Shown: positions 24,248-32,687, counted from the stretch's first letter. The stretch is 64,000 nucleotides of DNA from DASQUK01 sp035697145 (GCA_035697145.1 DASSDL010000142.1:1-64000); one strand, 5' to 3'. Translations and numbers: made by a program. Notes: generated by a model not told the origin, from the letters alone.

Positions 24248-25755
24248 GGTCGGCTCGACCTCGTCCCGACGGGCACGGCCCCGGCGCCGGTCGCCAACGC
24301 CACGGCCTCCTCGGCGGCGCGGGCATTGCTCCGGTGGACCGTCGCGCCCGCGTCGACCAGGGCGCGTGCCTGACGGTCGAGGCCCTGCGGGTCGCCACCG
24401 GTGCCGATCAGCACGGCCACGGTGGCAGCGCCGGCCGCCCGGGCGGCCGTCAGGGCCGGAGCGAGCGCCGCGGCCGGGTCGGGATGGGCGCCGTGGCCGA
24501 GCACGACATCGAGCACGACGACCCCGGCACCGCCGTCCGCGTCGGCCGCCGCGGCCACCCGCTCCGCCACGACCGTCGGGTCGATCATCGGATGCGGTCG
24601 GCCGGCCGTGAGCTCGTCGTCGCCCAGGTCGAGCAAGACGTGGGCACCACCGGGAGAATCGAAGGGTGCGATCCGCCGCAACGGGTCGGGGTGCACGTTC
24701 GAGCGCACCGGACCGAGGCGCCGCTCCAGCACGACGAGCGCCTCCGCTGCGTTGGTGCCGCCGCTGAACAGCCCGAGAACGGGACCGGGGCGGGGCAACT
24801 CGGATCGTCCCGGGGGACGCCACTGCTGCGGCTCGCCGAACGTCACCCCCAACGCGTCGGCGATCTCGGCGGCTGCGTCGGTCAGCGTGGGCCCGACCGG
24901 GCCGACCAGGGCCAGCACCACGGGTGTCCGGCACTGGGCCGCCGCCGACATAACGGCCTCGGCCACCGCGGGATCGGGGGGCTTGGACACCACCCCGATG
25001 ACCTCCACGGCCGGATCGTCGTCGAGCGCCGCCAGCGCCGCCAGCGCCGACACGCCGCCGACGGCCGACGACAGGTCGCGGCCCCCGACCCCCAGCACGT
25101 GGCGAACGCCGATCCCCGCACCGTCGAGCAGGCAGCACAGCTGCTGTGCGCCGGTCCCCGACGCCGCCACCAGCCCGACCGGCCCGGGGACAACGACGTT
25201 GGCGAAGCCGAGGCCGACCCCGTCGAGGATCGTCGTGCCGCAGTCGGGGCCCATCACCAGCCGGCCGAGCGCGGTGGCCTCCCCCTTCAGGGCGACCTCG
25301 GCGGCGACGTCCACCCCGTCGCTGAAGACCATGACGTGGCGCCCCGCCCGCAGCGCCGCGATCGCCTCGACGTAGGCGTGCGCGCCGGGCACCGAGACCA
25401 CGACGACGCCGGCGTCGGGTGCCCGGGCCGCAGCGGACTCGACCGTGCGGGGTTTGCCCCGACGATGGGCGACGCCGGAGCCTGACGTCCGCCGCTCGGC
25501 CAGGTGCCGATCGATGGCGGCGATCGCCCCCTCGGCGGTCGCCGGGCTGTCCGCCAACACTGCGACAACCAGATCGTCGGCCGTCGCGTCGGGCGCTGCG
25601 AAGCCCGCCTGGACCAGCAGGGCCCGGTTGAGCTCGGTGCCCATCGCGGCGATGACGGTCTCGACGCCCGTGATGTCCCGCGCCACCGCGCTCGCCCGCA
25701 TCAGCGTCACGGAATCGTGGTACCGGCCGCGCGCGACGAGCACGCTCTCGGTCAC
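24244..25755 (-). CDS. fdrA: FdrA family protein (AllF-like, succinyl-CoA synthetase fold)
   Basis: GTG 25755 overlaps the DUF2877 stop (GTGA), giving 503 residues. The protein follows the FdrA pattern: N-terminal CoA-binding-like domain (RGRYHDSVTLM start, then VVVVSVPGAHA), GPDCGTTILDGVGLGFANVV, GLVAASGTGAQQL and VLGVGGRDLSSAVGG. The C-terminal ligase-like half has GLFSGGTNAAEAL, HPMIDPTVVAERV and VVVLDVVLGHGAHPDP. FdrA is a component of oxamate carbamoyltransferase in allantoin degradation. In this operon it probably forms a complex with the DUF1116 and DUF2877 proteins that transfers a carbamoyl group to phosphate. A carbamate kinase gene, usual beside E. coli fdrA, is not in the window. 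Confidence 0.88.
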   Translation of the reverse strand: MTESVLVARGRYHDSVTLMRASAVARDITGVETVIAAMGTELNRALLVQAGFAAPDATADDLVVAVLADSPATAEGAIAAIDRHLAERRTSGSGVAHRRGKPRTVESAAARAPDAGVVVVSVPGAHAYVEAIAALRAGRHVMVFSDGVDVAAEVALKGEATALGRLVMGPDCGTTILDGVGLGFANVVVPGPVGLVAASGTGAQQLCCLLDGAGIGVRHVLGVGGRDLSSAVGGVSALAALAALDDDPAVEVIGVVSKPPDPAVAEAVMSAAAQCRTPVVLALVGPVGPTLTDAAAEIADALGVTFGEPQQWRPPGRSELPRPGPVLGLFSGGTNAAEALVVLERRLGPVRSNVHPDPLRRIAPFDSPGGAHVLLDLGDDELTAGRPHPMIDPTVVAERVAAAADADGGAGVVVLDVVLGHGAHPDPAAALAPALTAARAAGAATVAVLIGTGGDPQGLDRQARALVDAGATVHRSNARAAEEAVALATGAGAVPVGTRSSRP

Positions 25756-26687
25756 GACGCGTCCCCAGTGCCCAGCCCGCCTATTGGCGGCCCAAGTGGC
25801 GTCCGAGAGTGCCGGAATCCGCCACATCCGAACGCCGGAACGCGGACCGCCGAGCGGTCCGCGTGCGCGACGCCGACCAGCAACCCGGCGGCCAGGTACC
25901 AGCCGCTGGTGTGGCCGACGTCGATCAGACGACCGGCGGCGGCCTCGAGCCTGCCCGAACCTGCCAGGGCGAGGAGCACCTCGGCGGCCTCCGGGACGAG
26001 GCCTCCGACGTCGGCGGCCTGCAGCAGTGCCGCCGACAACCGGGTGGTGGCGACGGGTGCCAGGGCCCGGACGGCCGTCCCCAGGTCATCGGCGGCGGGC
26101 GAGCCGAGGGCCCGCAAGGCCGCCAGCGCACCCGCCAGCAGGTCGTCGCCTGCCGGCGTAAGACCCGTCCCCCGCCCCAGCAGGCACGTGGCGGCGCCGT
26201 GGGCATCGCCACGCCCCAGGTCGTCGGCCAGCCGCTCGGGCGCGTCGGCCGGCAACAGGGCATCGAAGTTCGCTCGGGACCGCACCACGCCCGCGAGGCG
26301 GCCCACGGCCGGCTGATCGAGGCCCGTAAGGCGCACGCGGGGATCGAACCATCGGCGGACGGCCACCAGCCGGCGGCCGTCCTGATGGACGGCGCCACGC
26401 CCGACTGCGAGACGGGCTCCCGCTGCCGGCAGCGGGGCGTCGCCAGCAAGCATGGCTGCGCACGGCAGCCGCACCCCGCCGGCGCTCACGACCGCCAGGA
26501 CCCGTCCCCCGATCTCCAGGTATATGGCCGCCGGCCCGGCAGCGAGCACGGCCGCCGGTCGCACCGGGCCGATGAGCAGGTCACGCACGAGCACGCTGGC
26601 GGCGGCCGTGCCGGGACGGAACGAGGGACCCTCCGTCACCGCCGCCGCGTGGGGCACGATGGCGTGGCCGCCGGGGGCGACCACCAT
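25752..26687 (-). CDS. DUF2877 protein (AllH/YlbF-like)
   Basis: I use ATG 26687 (311 residues); TTG 26711 would add eight residues and neither start has a good ribosome binding site. The diagnostic DUF2877 segment LGRGTGLTPAGDDLLAGALAAL lies about residues 170-190, with GRLIDVGHTSGWYLAAGLL near the C-terminus. E. coli YlbF (AllH) is the third component of oxamate carbamoyltransferase. Expression follows barbiturase after a 72-base gap that contains a strong inverted repeat, the main gap in the upstream half of the operon. No membrane segments are evident. Confidence 0.85.
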   Translation of the reverse strand: MVVAPGGHAIVPHAAAVTEGPSFRPGTAAASVLVRDLLIGPVRPAAVLAAGPAAIYLEIGGRVLAVVSAGGVRLPCAAMLAGDAPLPAAGARLAVGRGAVHQDGRRLVAVRRWFDPRVRLTGLDQPAVGRLAGVVRSRANFDALLPADAPERLADDLGRGDAHGAATCLLGRGTGLTPAGDDLLAGALAALRALGSPAADDLGTAVRALAPVATTRLSAALLQAADVGGLVPEAAEVLLALAGSGRLEAAAGRLIDVGHTSGWYLAAGLLVGVAHADRSAVRVPAFGCGGFRHSRTPLGPPIGGLGTGDAS

Positions 26688-26724
26688 TCGGTGAGGGGTT
26701 TGTGCGTTCAAGCACCGGATGGTA

Positions 26725-26761
26725 GGGCGATTCGCCCTCGCGCACTGTGGTTGGGCGAATC
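26725..26761. promoter_or_regulatory. Inverted repeats between barbiturase and DUF2877 genes
   Basis: GATTCGCCC (26729-26737) is the exact reverse complement of GGGCGAATC (26753-26761), with a 15-base loop. The left arm overlaps a second palindrome GGGCGA-T-TCGCCC (26725-26737). The arrangement allows two alternative hairpins. It begins in the barbiturase stop codon and could be an operator, a processing site or an attenuator inside the operon. Confidence 0.6.
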
Positions 26762-27869
26762 AGGCGTCGCCGACGTCGACCACCGCCGCCACCGGACCAC
26801 CGCCCGACGGGCCCTGGTGCAGCGCGGCGACCGAGACGAACACCGCCGGGTCGCCGACCGCCGCCGCCGCCACGCCACCGACCGCACCCTTGATGTGCCG
26901 GTGGTGGTGGACGTCGGAGTCGTCGAGCGCCACCTGGCGCCGGCTCCGCAACCGCCCGGTGGGATCGGCCTCGCACTTGATGAACACGTTGACCAACCGG
27001 TCGCCGAGGTCGGCGGCCACGGGGCGGTCCGGCAGGTCGAGACCCGCCGACCGGATGGCGCGGTAGATCCCGTCGACGTCGAGGGCGTCGCGCATGACCG
27101 AGTGGCCGACCCGGAAGCGGCCTCCGACACCGGGGGCGTTGCCGACGACGACGATCTGGGCCCGATCCAGCTCGACGCCCGACGAGCACGACGCCACGCT
27201 TGAGAAAAGCGCCAGGTCGCGCCCGATCGCCTCGGCCGCCGGTGTCTCGATCTCGCCGAGCGCCACGGCGATGCCGAGTGCGGTGGTGCCGTTCGAGAGG
27301 TTCATCGACTCCAGCGGCTCATCGGTGACCGTGCCCTCCCCCCGGCCTCGGGCCTCCTCGATGGTGGCCATGGTGAGCAGCGGGGTCTTGGTCTGGACGT
27401 AGTGGACCTCGGTGGGATCGTCGATCCCTGCGTCGGCCATGGCCCGGCGCACGCCCTCGGCCACCGTGGCCACCATCGCGGGCCGCCCGATGTGCTCGGG
27501 CAAGATGACGTCGCTCATCGCCACGCCGACCGACAGGCGTGCCGCGCCACCGCTTCCCGCGGCCGACGTGTCCGGCACCCGAGCGAACACGGTTGCATGG
27601 GGGGTCAAGACGCCGTCGGTCCCGCCCGACCACACCATCGGGATCTGCTCGACCTCGGTCCGGGGCCGGCTGCCGCGCTCGAGCAACACTCCCCGGAATG
27701 CCTGATCGGCGAGGATGCGCGTGAAGTCGTTGACTCCGCCGTTGCCTTCCGTCTTGCCGATGACCGCGACGACGTCGTCAGCAGCGAAGGCACCCGACTC
27801 GATCAGGCCGGCCAGGCCCGCGGCGTCGGACACGCTCTCGAGCACCACCTTGTGGACGACGTAGGGCAC
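26760..27869 (-). CDS. Ring-opening amidohydrolase: barbiturase/cyanuric acid hydrolase family
   Basis: This 369-residue protein has the three-fold Ser-Lys dyad design of the family. Lys39 lies in AVIGKTEGNGG and Ser81 in MVWSGGTDGVLTPH. Lys161 lies in YVQTKTPLLTM, with a serine in SVASCSSGVEL (229-230). The third repeat has KGAVGGVAAAAVGDPAVFVS and QGPSGGGPVAAVVD. Family members open barbiturate to ureidomalonate or cyanuric acid to carboxybiuret. The neighbours (Mo hydroxylase, FdrA set, nitrilase, malonyl-CoA synthetase-like ligase) favour a pyrimidine-type substrate. The GTG start has an excellent AGGAGG site four bases away, and only 12 bases separate it from the STAS gene, so both are probably on one mRNA. 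Confidence 0.88.
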   Translation of the reverse strand: MPYVVHKVVLESVSDAAGLAGLIESGAFAADDVVAVIGKTEGNGGVNDFTRILADQAFRGVLLERGSRPRTEVEQIPMVWSGGTDGVLTPHATVFARVPDTSAAGSGGAARLSVGVAMSDVILPEHIGRPAMVATVAEGVRRAMADAGIDDPTEVHYVQTKTPLLTMATIEEARGRGEGTVTDEPLESMNLSNGTTALGIAVALGEIETPAAEAIGRDLALFSSVASCSSGVELDRAQIVVVGNAPGVGGRFRVGHSVMRDALDVDGIYRAIRSAGLDLPDRPVAADLGDRLVNVFIKCEADPTGRLRSRRQVALDDSDVHHHRHIKGAVGGVAAAAVGDPAVFVSVAALHQGPSGGGPVAAVVDVGDA

Positions 27870-27881
27870 CGTGCCTCCTGG

Positions 27882-28220
27882 TCAGCCGGCAGCGCGGTCC
27901 GTCGGCGGTTGGAGCGGGACCAGCGAGGCCAGCCCCGACACCTCCACCACCCGCCGGGACGGCGAGCCGAGGGGCGCGACGAGCTCGAGGGCGATCTGCA
28001 GGCCGGCCAAGCGGGGCGCCAGCGAGAAGAAGACCCTCAGGCCGGCGCTGTCGATGTAGTCGACCTCACCGAGGTCCACCGACACGCAGGTCACTTGGTT
28101 GGTGATGGCAGCGACGATCTGTTCCTCGACCGCGGCGGCGTTGGCGAGGTCGATCTCCCCCACGACGGCGATGCGGACGCGCCCGGCGTCATGGGCGATA
28201 TCGACACGAGCGTCCCTCAT
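27882..28220 (-). CDS. STAS-domain anti-sigma factor antagonist
   Basis: The 112-residue protein is a single STAS domain: VRIAVVGEIDLANAAAVEEQI, VSVDLGEVDYIDSAGLRVFF with the phosphorylatable Ser of the DSAG motif, and a C-terminal VVEVSGLASLVPL helix. Members are phosphorylated by a kinase-type anti-sigma factor and dephosphorylated by a PP2C enzyme, releasing a sigma factor when active. The gene follows the RsbU-like gene by five bases, so the phosphatase and its likely substrate are made together. It lies directly upstream of barbiturase. Confidence 0.9.
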   Translation of the reverse strand: MRDARVDIAHDAGRVRIAVVGEIDLANAAAVEEQIVAAITNQVTCVSVDLGEVDYIDSAGLRVFFSLAPRLAGLQIALELVAPLGSPSRRVVEVSGLASLVPLQPPTDRAAG

Positions 28221-28225
28221 CCCGG

Positions 28226-29836
28226 TCAGCCTGCCTCACCGACGCGGCGGCGAATGACGACCTCGGTACCGTCCGAGCGGCGGTCGATCGTGACCTCGTC
28301 GGTGACGGCCTGGATGATGTGCGTGCCACGCCCACGGTTGTCGCCGCGGGGTGAGCGCCAACGCCCCGTATCCCGGACGGTGACGACCACGTCCGGCCTT
28401 TGGAGCTCGAGGCGCACGTGCACCAGACCGCCCTTGGGGCCGTAGGCGTGCTCGACCACGTTGCTGCTGGCTTCACCGACCGCGAGCAGCACGTCGATCA
28501 GGTCCTCGGGGCGAGCACCAACGCTCGTCAGCCAGCGCTTCGCAGCGGCGCGGATGTCGCGCAGCGAGGACGCGACGGCGGGCACGGCCAGGTCGAGCGG
28601 CTCGGCCGAGGGAAGGTCGAGCCGCCGGAGCGTGAGCAGTGCGATGTCGTCGGTCGGCCGATGGTGGCCGACGAGCTGGACCATCACCGTCGTGCACACT
28701 TCCTCGGCCGGGCGGACGGTGACGGCCTCACACAACTGTTGGAGGCGGGCGTCCAAAGACACGCCCCGGCGCTCGACGAGGCCGTCGCTGTAGAAGCAGA
28801 CGACCGCCCCCGGCGGTACCTCGATCGTCGCCGCCTGCCGACGCACCGGCGGCGCCACGCCGAGCGGCGGATCGACCGGAAGGTCGACGTATGTCGCTGG
28901 GCCGTTCCCAGTGGCCACGACGGGGGCGGGGTGTCCCGCCACCGACAGGTGAAGTCGCTCGAACGACGGCTCCAGCAGACCCAGGACCGCGGTCGCCATC
29001 TCCCCCGGTTCGAACTGCCGAAGCATCCGATCGATCCGGTCGAGAATGCCGGCAGGATCACCCTGGCTCCCCAGGGCGTAGGCACGCACGGCGCTGCGCA
29101 GTCGACCCATCACGGCGGCGGCCCGCAGCCCGCGGCCCACCACGTCGCCGACGGTCATGCAGACCCATCCCGATGGCAGTGTGAACATGTCGTACCAATC
29201 GCCACCGACGTCACCCTCGCCACCGGCGATGTAGCGCATCGCGGCCTCGAGGCCGGGCACTTGCGGAAGGCGCTCGGGGAGCAGGCTGCGCTGGAGCACA
29301 AGGGCTGCCCTCCGCTCTGTCTCCGACAGGCGGGCTTGGGTCGCCAGCGCGACGCGGTCGGCGACCATCTGCAGCAGGTCGGCGTCGGTGCCCCCGAAGT
29401 GCCGGGGGGCGAGACTGCCGACGTGTAGTACACCCAGGAGCCGCCCGCCCGCGAGGAGCGGAGCACCGAGCAGCGAGCGAATGCCCTTGTTACGGAGCAC
29501 GGGATTGACGACGTCCGCGTCCTGGACGTCCTCGATGGCCACGGGTTGCCTTTCGGCGGCGACCCGCCCTGCGAACCCCCTGCCGAGGGGGATTCGCATC
29601 CCCTGGTAGACCTCCTCCTCAATGCCCCGGGCGGCGGTGGCCACGAGCTGGCCGGTAGGCGCGTCGAGCAGGAGGACGGCGGCGGTGTCGGCGTCGAGGA
29701 TGTCTCGCACGCGATCGAGCAACTCGACCAGCATGTCGTCCACCGAGAGGCGGGCGAGGCCCGCATCGGTGACCGACTCGATGTCGCGCAGCCTGTCCGC
29801 GGCTCCCTTCCGCGTCCCGGCGGCGTGCGTCGACAT
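28226..29836 (-). CDS. GAF-PP2C-HATPase regulatory protein (RsbU/RsbW-type)
   Basis: ATG 29836 starts a 536-residue protein with three domains. A GAF sensor spans about 20-165. A SpoIIE/RsbU PP2C phosphatase spans about 190-390 (GDVGGDWYDMF and VGDVVGRGLRAA metal-binding motifs). A GHKL ATPase domain spans about 410-530, with VGEASSNVVEHAYG (N-box) and VTVRDTGRW (G1). It combines phosphatase and anti-sigma kinase functions in one chain. The natural partner is the STAS protein five bases downstream. It may regulate the following catabolic operon or a general sigma factor; the sequence does not say which. No membrane segment. Confidence 0.9.
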   Translation of the reverse strand: MSTHAAGTRKGAADRLRDIESVTDAGLARLSVDDMLVELLDRVRDILDADTAAVLLLDAPTGQLVATAARGIEEEVYQGMRIPLGRGFAGRVAAERQPVAIEDVQDADVVNPVLRNKGIRSLLGAPLLAGGRLLGVLHVGSLAPRHFGGTDADLLQMVADRVALATQARLSETERRAALVLQRSLLPERLPQVPGLEAAMRYIAGGEGDVGGDWYDMFTLPSGWVCMTVGDVVGRGLRAAAVMGRLRSAVRAYALGSQGDPAGILDRIDRMLRQFEPGEMATAVLGLLEPSFERLHLSVAGHPAPVVATGNGPATYVDLPVDPPLGVAPPVRRQAATIEVPPGAVVCFYSDGLVERRGVSLDARLQQLCEAVTVRPAEEVCTTVMVQLVGHHRPTDDIALLTLRRLDLPSAEPLDLAVPAVASSLRDIRAAAKRWLTSVGARPEDLIDVLLAVGEASSNVVEHAYGPKGGLVHVRLELQRPDVVVTVRDTGRWRSPRGDNRGRGTHIIQAVTDEVTIDRRSDGTEVVIRRRVGEAG

Positions 29837-29913
29837 GGCGCAGGCAATGTACCCCCGCAGTGCAGGCGATCTCCGTGGGCGGCCCCGGCCGGCCAGCGGT
29901 TGCTCGTTGCGGA

Positions 29914-31080
29914 TCAAGCGCCCTCGAGCTGGCCGCCGAGTGACTGGACGGCCTCGATGAACTCGTCGATCATCTCGTAGACGACCTGTGCGGCGGGCTT
30001 GGACTGGTTCATGCTGCCGACGATCTGGCCCACGAAGTAGTTGGCGAGCCTCTCGGCACCGGACCCCTGGCGGTAGGCCGCCCGATCGATGCGCTGGAGC
30101 GCGGCGTCGACGAGCACCGGCTGCATCGGCATGCCCAAGGGCATGGGGGTGTCCGGATCGTCCCACTCGTCGGTCCAGGCGCTTCGGAGCTGACGGGCGG
30201 GCTTGCCCGTACGGGATCGCGAGCGGACGGTGTCGGCCGACCCGGCGGCCAGGAACTTTTGCTTGACCACCGGGTGGGTCTCGGCCTCCTCGGTGGTGAG
30301 CCACACCGAGCCGCACCACACGCCCGCGGCGCCAAGTGCCATGGCGGCGGCCATCTGCCGGCCCCGGCCGATCCCGCCGGCGCCGAGCACCGGGATGTCG
30401 CCGACGACGTCGACCACCTCGGGGATCAGCACCATGGAGCCGATCTCGCCGGTGTGGCCACCCGCCTCGTAACCCTGCGCCACGATGAGATCGACCCCCG
30501 CCCGCACGTGGCGTTCGGCGTGCTGGGCCGCACCAGCCAGCGCCCCGACCCGTCGGCCTTCGGCCTTGGCGCGGTCGATCATGTGCTCGGTCGGCGGCCC
30601 GAGGGCGTTGACCACGAGCGCGGTCCGGTGGGCGAGGGCGATCTCGAGCTGGGGATCGGCTCGCTCGGCCGAGAAGATCATCCCGGCGCCGGCGTCGCCG
30701 ACGGGACCACCACGTGACGAGGGCTCGCCCTCGGCGCCGGGGGTGTCGGTCCGCTCGGGGACGTCGTAGCGGCGCAGGATGTCGGCGACGAAGGCCCGGT
30801 GCTCGGGCGGTATCAAGGCACGGACGTCCTCGATCGACAGGCCGCCGGCCTCGGACCCGACGTAGCTCAACGGCACGATGACGTCGACGCCGTAGGGTCG
30901 GTCGCCGACCTCGGCCTCGATCCAGTCGAGATCGATCTCCAGTTGCTTCGGCGAGTGGGCGGCCGCACCGAGCACGCCCATGCCACCAGCCCTGGTGACG
31001 GCGGCAACCACGTCCCGGCAGTGGCTGAAGGCGAGGATCGGCATGTCGATCCCGAACATCTCGGTGACAGCGGTGCGCAT
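29914..31080 (-). CDS. Nitronate monooxygenase (2-nitropropane dioxygenase family)
   Basis: ATG 31080 with AAGGAGG upstream gives 388 residues. The FMN-dependent TIM-barrel family is shown by the start TEMFGIDMPILAFSH, then ARAGVDLIVAQGYEAGGHTGEIGS-like and PVLGAGGIGRGRQMAAAMALGAAGV regions; write-outs here are approximate to the visible segments DLIVAQGYEAGGHTGEIGSM and VLGAGGIGRGRQ. These enzymes oxidise propionate-3-nitronate or alkyl nitronates. The family also contains oxidoreductases of unknown role. It is the last gene of the carboxylase/AtuA operon, two bases after the enoyl-CoA hydratase stop, so it may act on an unsaturated acyl derivative instead. Confidence 0.8.
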   Translation of the reverse strand: MRTAVTEMFGIDMPILAFSHCRDVVAAVTRAGGMGVLGAAAHSPKQLEIDLDWIEAEVGDRPYGVDVIVPLSYVGSEAGGLSIEDVRALIPPEHRAFVADILRRYDVPERTDTPGAEGEPSSRGGPVGDAGAGMIFSAERADPQLEIALAHRTALVVNALGPPTEHMIDRAKAEGRRVGALAGAAQHAERHVRAGVDLIVAQGYEAGGHTGEIGSMVLIPEVVDVVGDIPVLGAGGIGRGRQMAAAMALGAAGVWCGSVWLTTEEAETHPVVKQKFLAAGSADTVRSRSRTGKPARQLRSAWTDEWDDPDTPMPLGMPMQPVLVDAALQRIDRAAYRQGSGAERLANYFVGQIVGSMNQSKPAAQVVYEMIDEFIEAVQSLGGQLEGA

Positions 31081-31082
31081 GG

Positions 31083-31895
31083 TCAGCCTCCTTGCCCGGG
31101 CGTCTCCCCGTCCGACACAGGGACCGCCCACGGCGCGGGCCGCTTCTCGAGGTAGGCCCGCATGCCCTCTCTCGCCTCGTCGCCGGCGAACAGCTCGGCT
31201 GACAGGGCACGGGTCCATGTGAACGCCTCGTCCGCCGGCATCCCCGGCACCTGCGCCAGCAGCCGCTTGGACGCGGCGATGGCGCCGGGGCCGCCGGCCA
31301 GCAGGTCGTCGACGGCGGCGGCAACCTCGTCGTCGAGCCGATCCGGAGGCACGGCGGCGTTGATCAACCCGATCCGGGCGGCCTCGGCGGCGGGGAACCG
31401 CGTGCCCCGGAGGAAGGCCGCCCGGGCGTCGGCGGCACGCAGCTTGGGCAGGCAGACCACCGAGATGACCGCGGGTGCCACCCCGACGCGCACCTCCGTG
31501 AAACCGAACTTGGCGTCGTCGGCGGCGATGGAGATGTCCATGGCGGCGGCGAGCCCCATGCCCCCGGCGACGCAGTGGCCGGCGATCCGCCCCACGTACG
31601 GCTTGGGCGATCGCGCGAACCGACCGAACAGGTCCTCGGGCCGGCGGACGGCCGCCGGCCGGTCGTCAGCGCCGGCGCCCGGCGCCGAGCGCTCGGCCAG
31701 GTCGGCCCCGGCGCAGAACACCCTTCCCCGGTTGGTGAGCACCACCACGCGCACCTCCGGGTCCGCATCGGCGGCGTCGAGGGCGTCACCCAGCTCGCCG
31801 ACGAGCAGGGTGCTCAGGGCATTGCGGTTGACCTCGTCCGCCAGCGTCACGGTGAGTACGCCCCTGACGTCCAGGGCGGTTTCGACCACGCTCAT
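31083..31895 (-). CDS. Enoyl-CoA hydratase/isomerase family protein
   Basis: The 270-residue crotonase-fold protein has LADEVNRNALSTLLVGEL, the oxyanion-hole segment VFCAGADLAER and IAGHCVAGGMGLAAAMDI, and FGFTEVRVGVAPAVIS with the first catalytic Glu. The position of the second Glu (FLRGTRFPAAEA region) does not show an obvious acid, so it may be an isomerase-like or specialised hydratase such as the AtuE type. The ATG overlaps the TIGR03084 stop (ATGA). Position in the operon suggests hydration of a carboxylated branched acyl-CoA. Confidence 0.85.
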   Translation of the reverse strand: MSVVETALDVRGVLTVTLADEVNRNALSTLLVGELGDALDAADADPEVRVVVLTNRGRVFCAGADLAERSAPGAGADDRPAAVRRPEDLFGRFARSPKPYVGRIAGHCVAGGMGLAAAMDISIAADDAKFGFTEVRVGVAPAVISVVCLPKLRAADARAAFLRGTRFPAAEAARIGLINAAVPPDRLDDEVAAAVDDLLAGGPGAIAASKRLLAQVPGMPADEAFTWTRALSAELFAGDEAREGMRAYLEKRPAPWAVPVSDGETPGQGG

Positions 31896-32683
31896 GCCGG
31901 GATCCTCGTCCCGGGCGCAGGGCCGTCGGTGGGTGGCCCGGCAAATGCCTGGGCCTTGGCGAGCCAGTCGCGGGCGAGCGGCCCCGTGACCTCGAGCGAC
32001 GTGTCGCCGACGTGGCGGCGCTGGGTGACCACGAGACAGAAGTCTTCCGCCGGGCCCCGCACGACGTCGACGGCGTCGTCGGCGCCGAAGCGCCAGACAT
32101 CCCTCGAGGGCCCGGCCAGCTCGACCCGCACGTCGCCGGCCGGCCGTTCGAGCCCGCGGTTCACGTACGACCACCCTCGCGTGATGAACCCGAGCTGGGC
32201 GATGTGGCGGAGCCGGTCGGTCGCCGGCCTCTGGGCGCCGACGGCGTCGACGATGTCCTGCCCGTGGGCCCAGCATTCCATCAGCCGGGCCGTGAGGAAC
32301 GATTTGGCGCCCATAGACGGCCCATACCAGTCGACCCGCCGGCCCTCGTCGAGGGAGGCCGCGGCCCGCGCCAGCCGGCGACGCGTGGCGCGCCAGGTGT
32401 CGAGCAGGTCGGGCGGGGACAGGTGGCGATGGAGCGTTAGGTCGTCGATCCGGCCGGGGTCGGAAAGAAGCTCGGCCACCGATTCCTTGAACCCCGGCGG
32501 ATCCTCGATGGCGGTCGCAGCCGCCCGGTCGTAGTACGTCAGGTGGCCGATCTGGTCCGCCACCGTCCACCCGGGGCTCGGCGTCGCCAGCAGCCACTGC
32601 GCCTCTCTCAGGCCGGCCACGATCACATCGAGCGCGTCCTGCTCGGCCTGCAGGTCGGCCGCCACCTGGTGCACGTCGGTCAT
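31892..32683 (-). CDS. TIGR03084-family DinB-fold metal-binding protein
   Basis: The 263-residue protein starts with a four-helix DinB/maleylpyruvate isomerase N-domain: QAEQDALDVIVAGL, TPSPGWTVADQIGHLTYYD (metal-ligand His in GHL) and ARLMECWAHGQDIVDAVG, which gives the further Glu/His ligands. The C-terminal part (about 170-255) is a beta-rich domain. The family is actinobacterial and related to mycothiol-dependent enzymes. Its role is not established. Nearly all members sit in acyl-CoA or xenobiotic gene clusters, as here. It overlaps the enoyl-CoA hydratase and follows the TetR gene by four bases. Confidence 0.8.
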   Translation of the reverse strand: MTDVHQVAADLQAEQDALDVIVAGLREAQWLLATPSPGWTVADQIGHLTYYDRAAATAIEDPPGFKESVAELLSDPGRIDDLTLHRHLSPPDLLDTWRATRRRLARAAASLDEGRRVDWYGPSMGAKSFLTARLMECWAHGQDIVDAVGAQRPATDRLRHIAQLGFITRGWSYVNRGLERPAGDVRVELAGPSRDVWRFGADDAVDVVRGPAEDFCLVVTQRRHVGDTSLEVTGPLARDWLAKAQAFAGPPTDGPAPGTRIPA

Positions 32684-32687
32684 CTCG

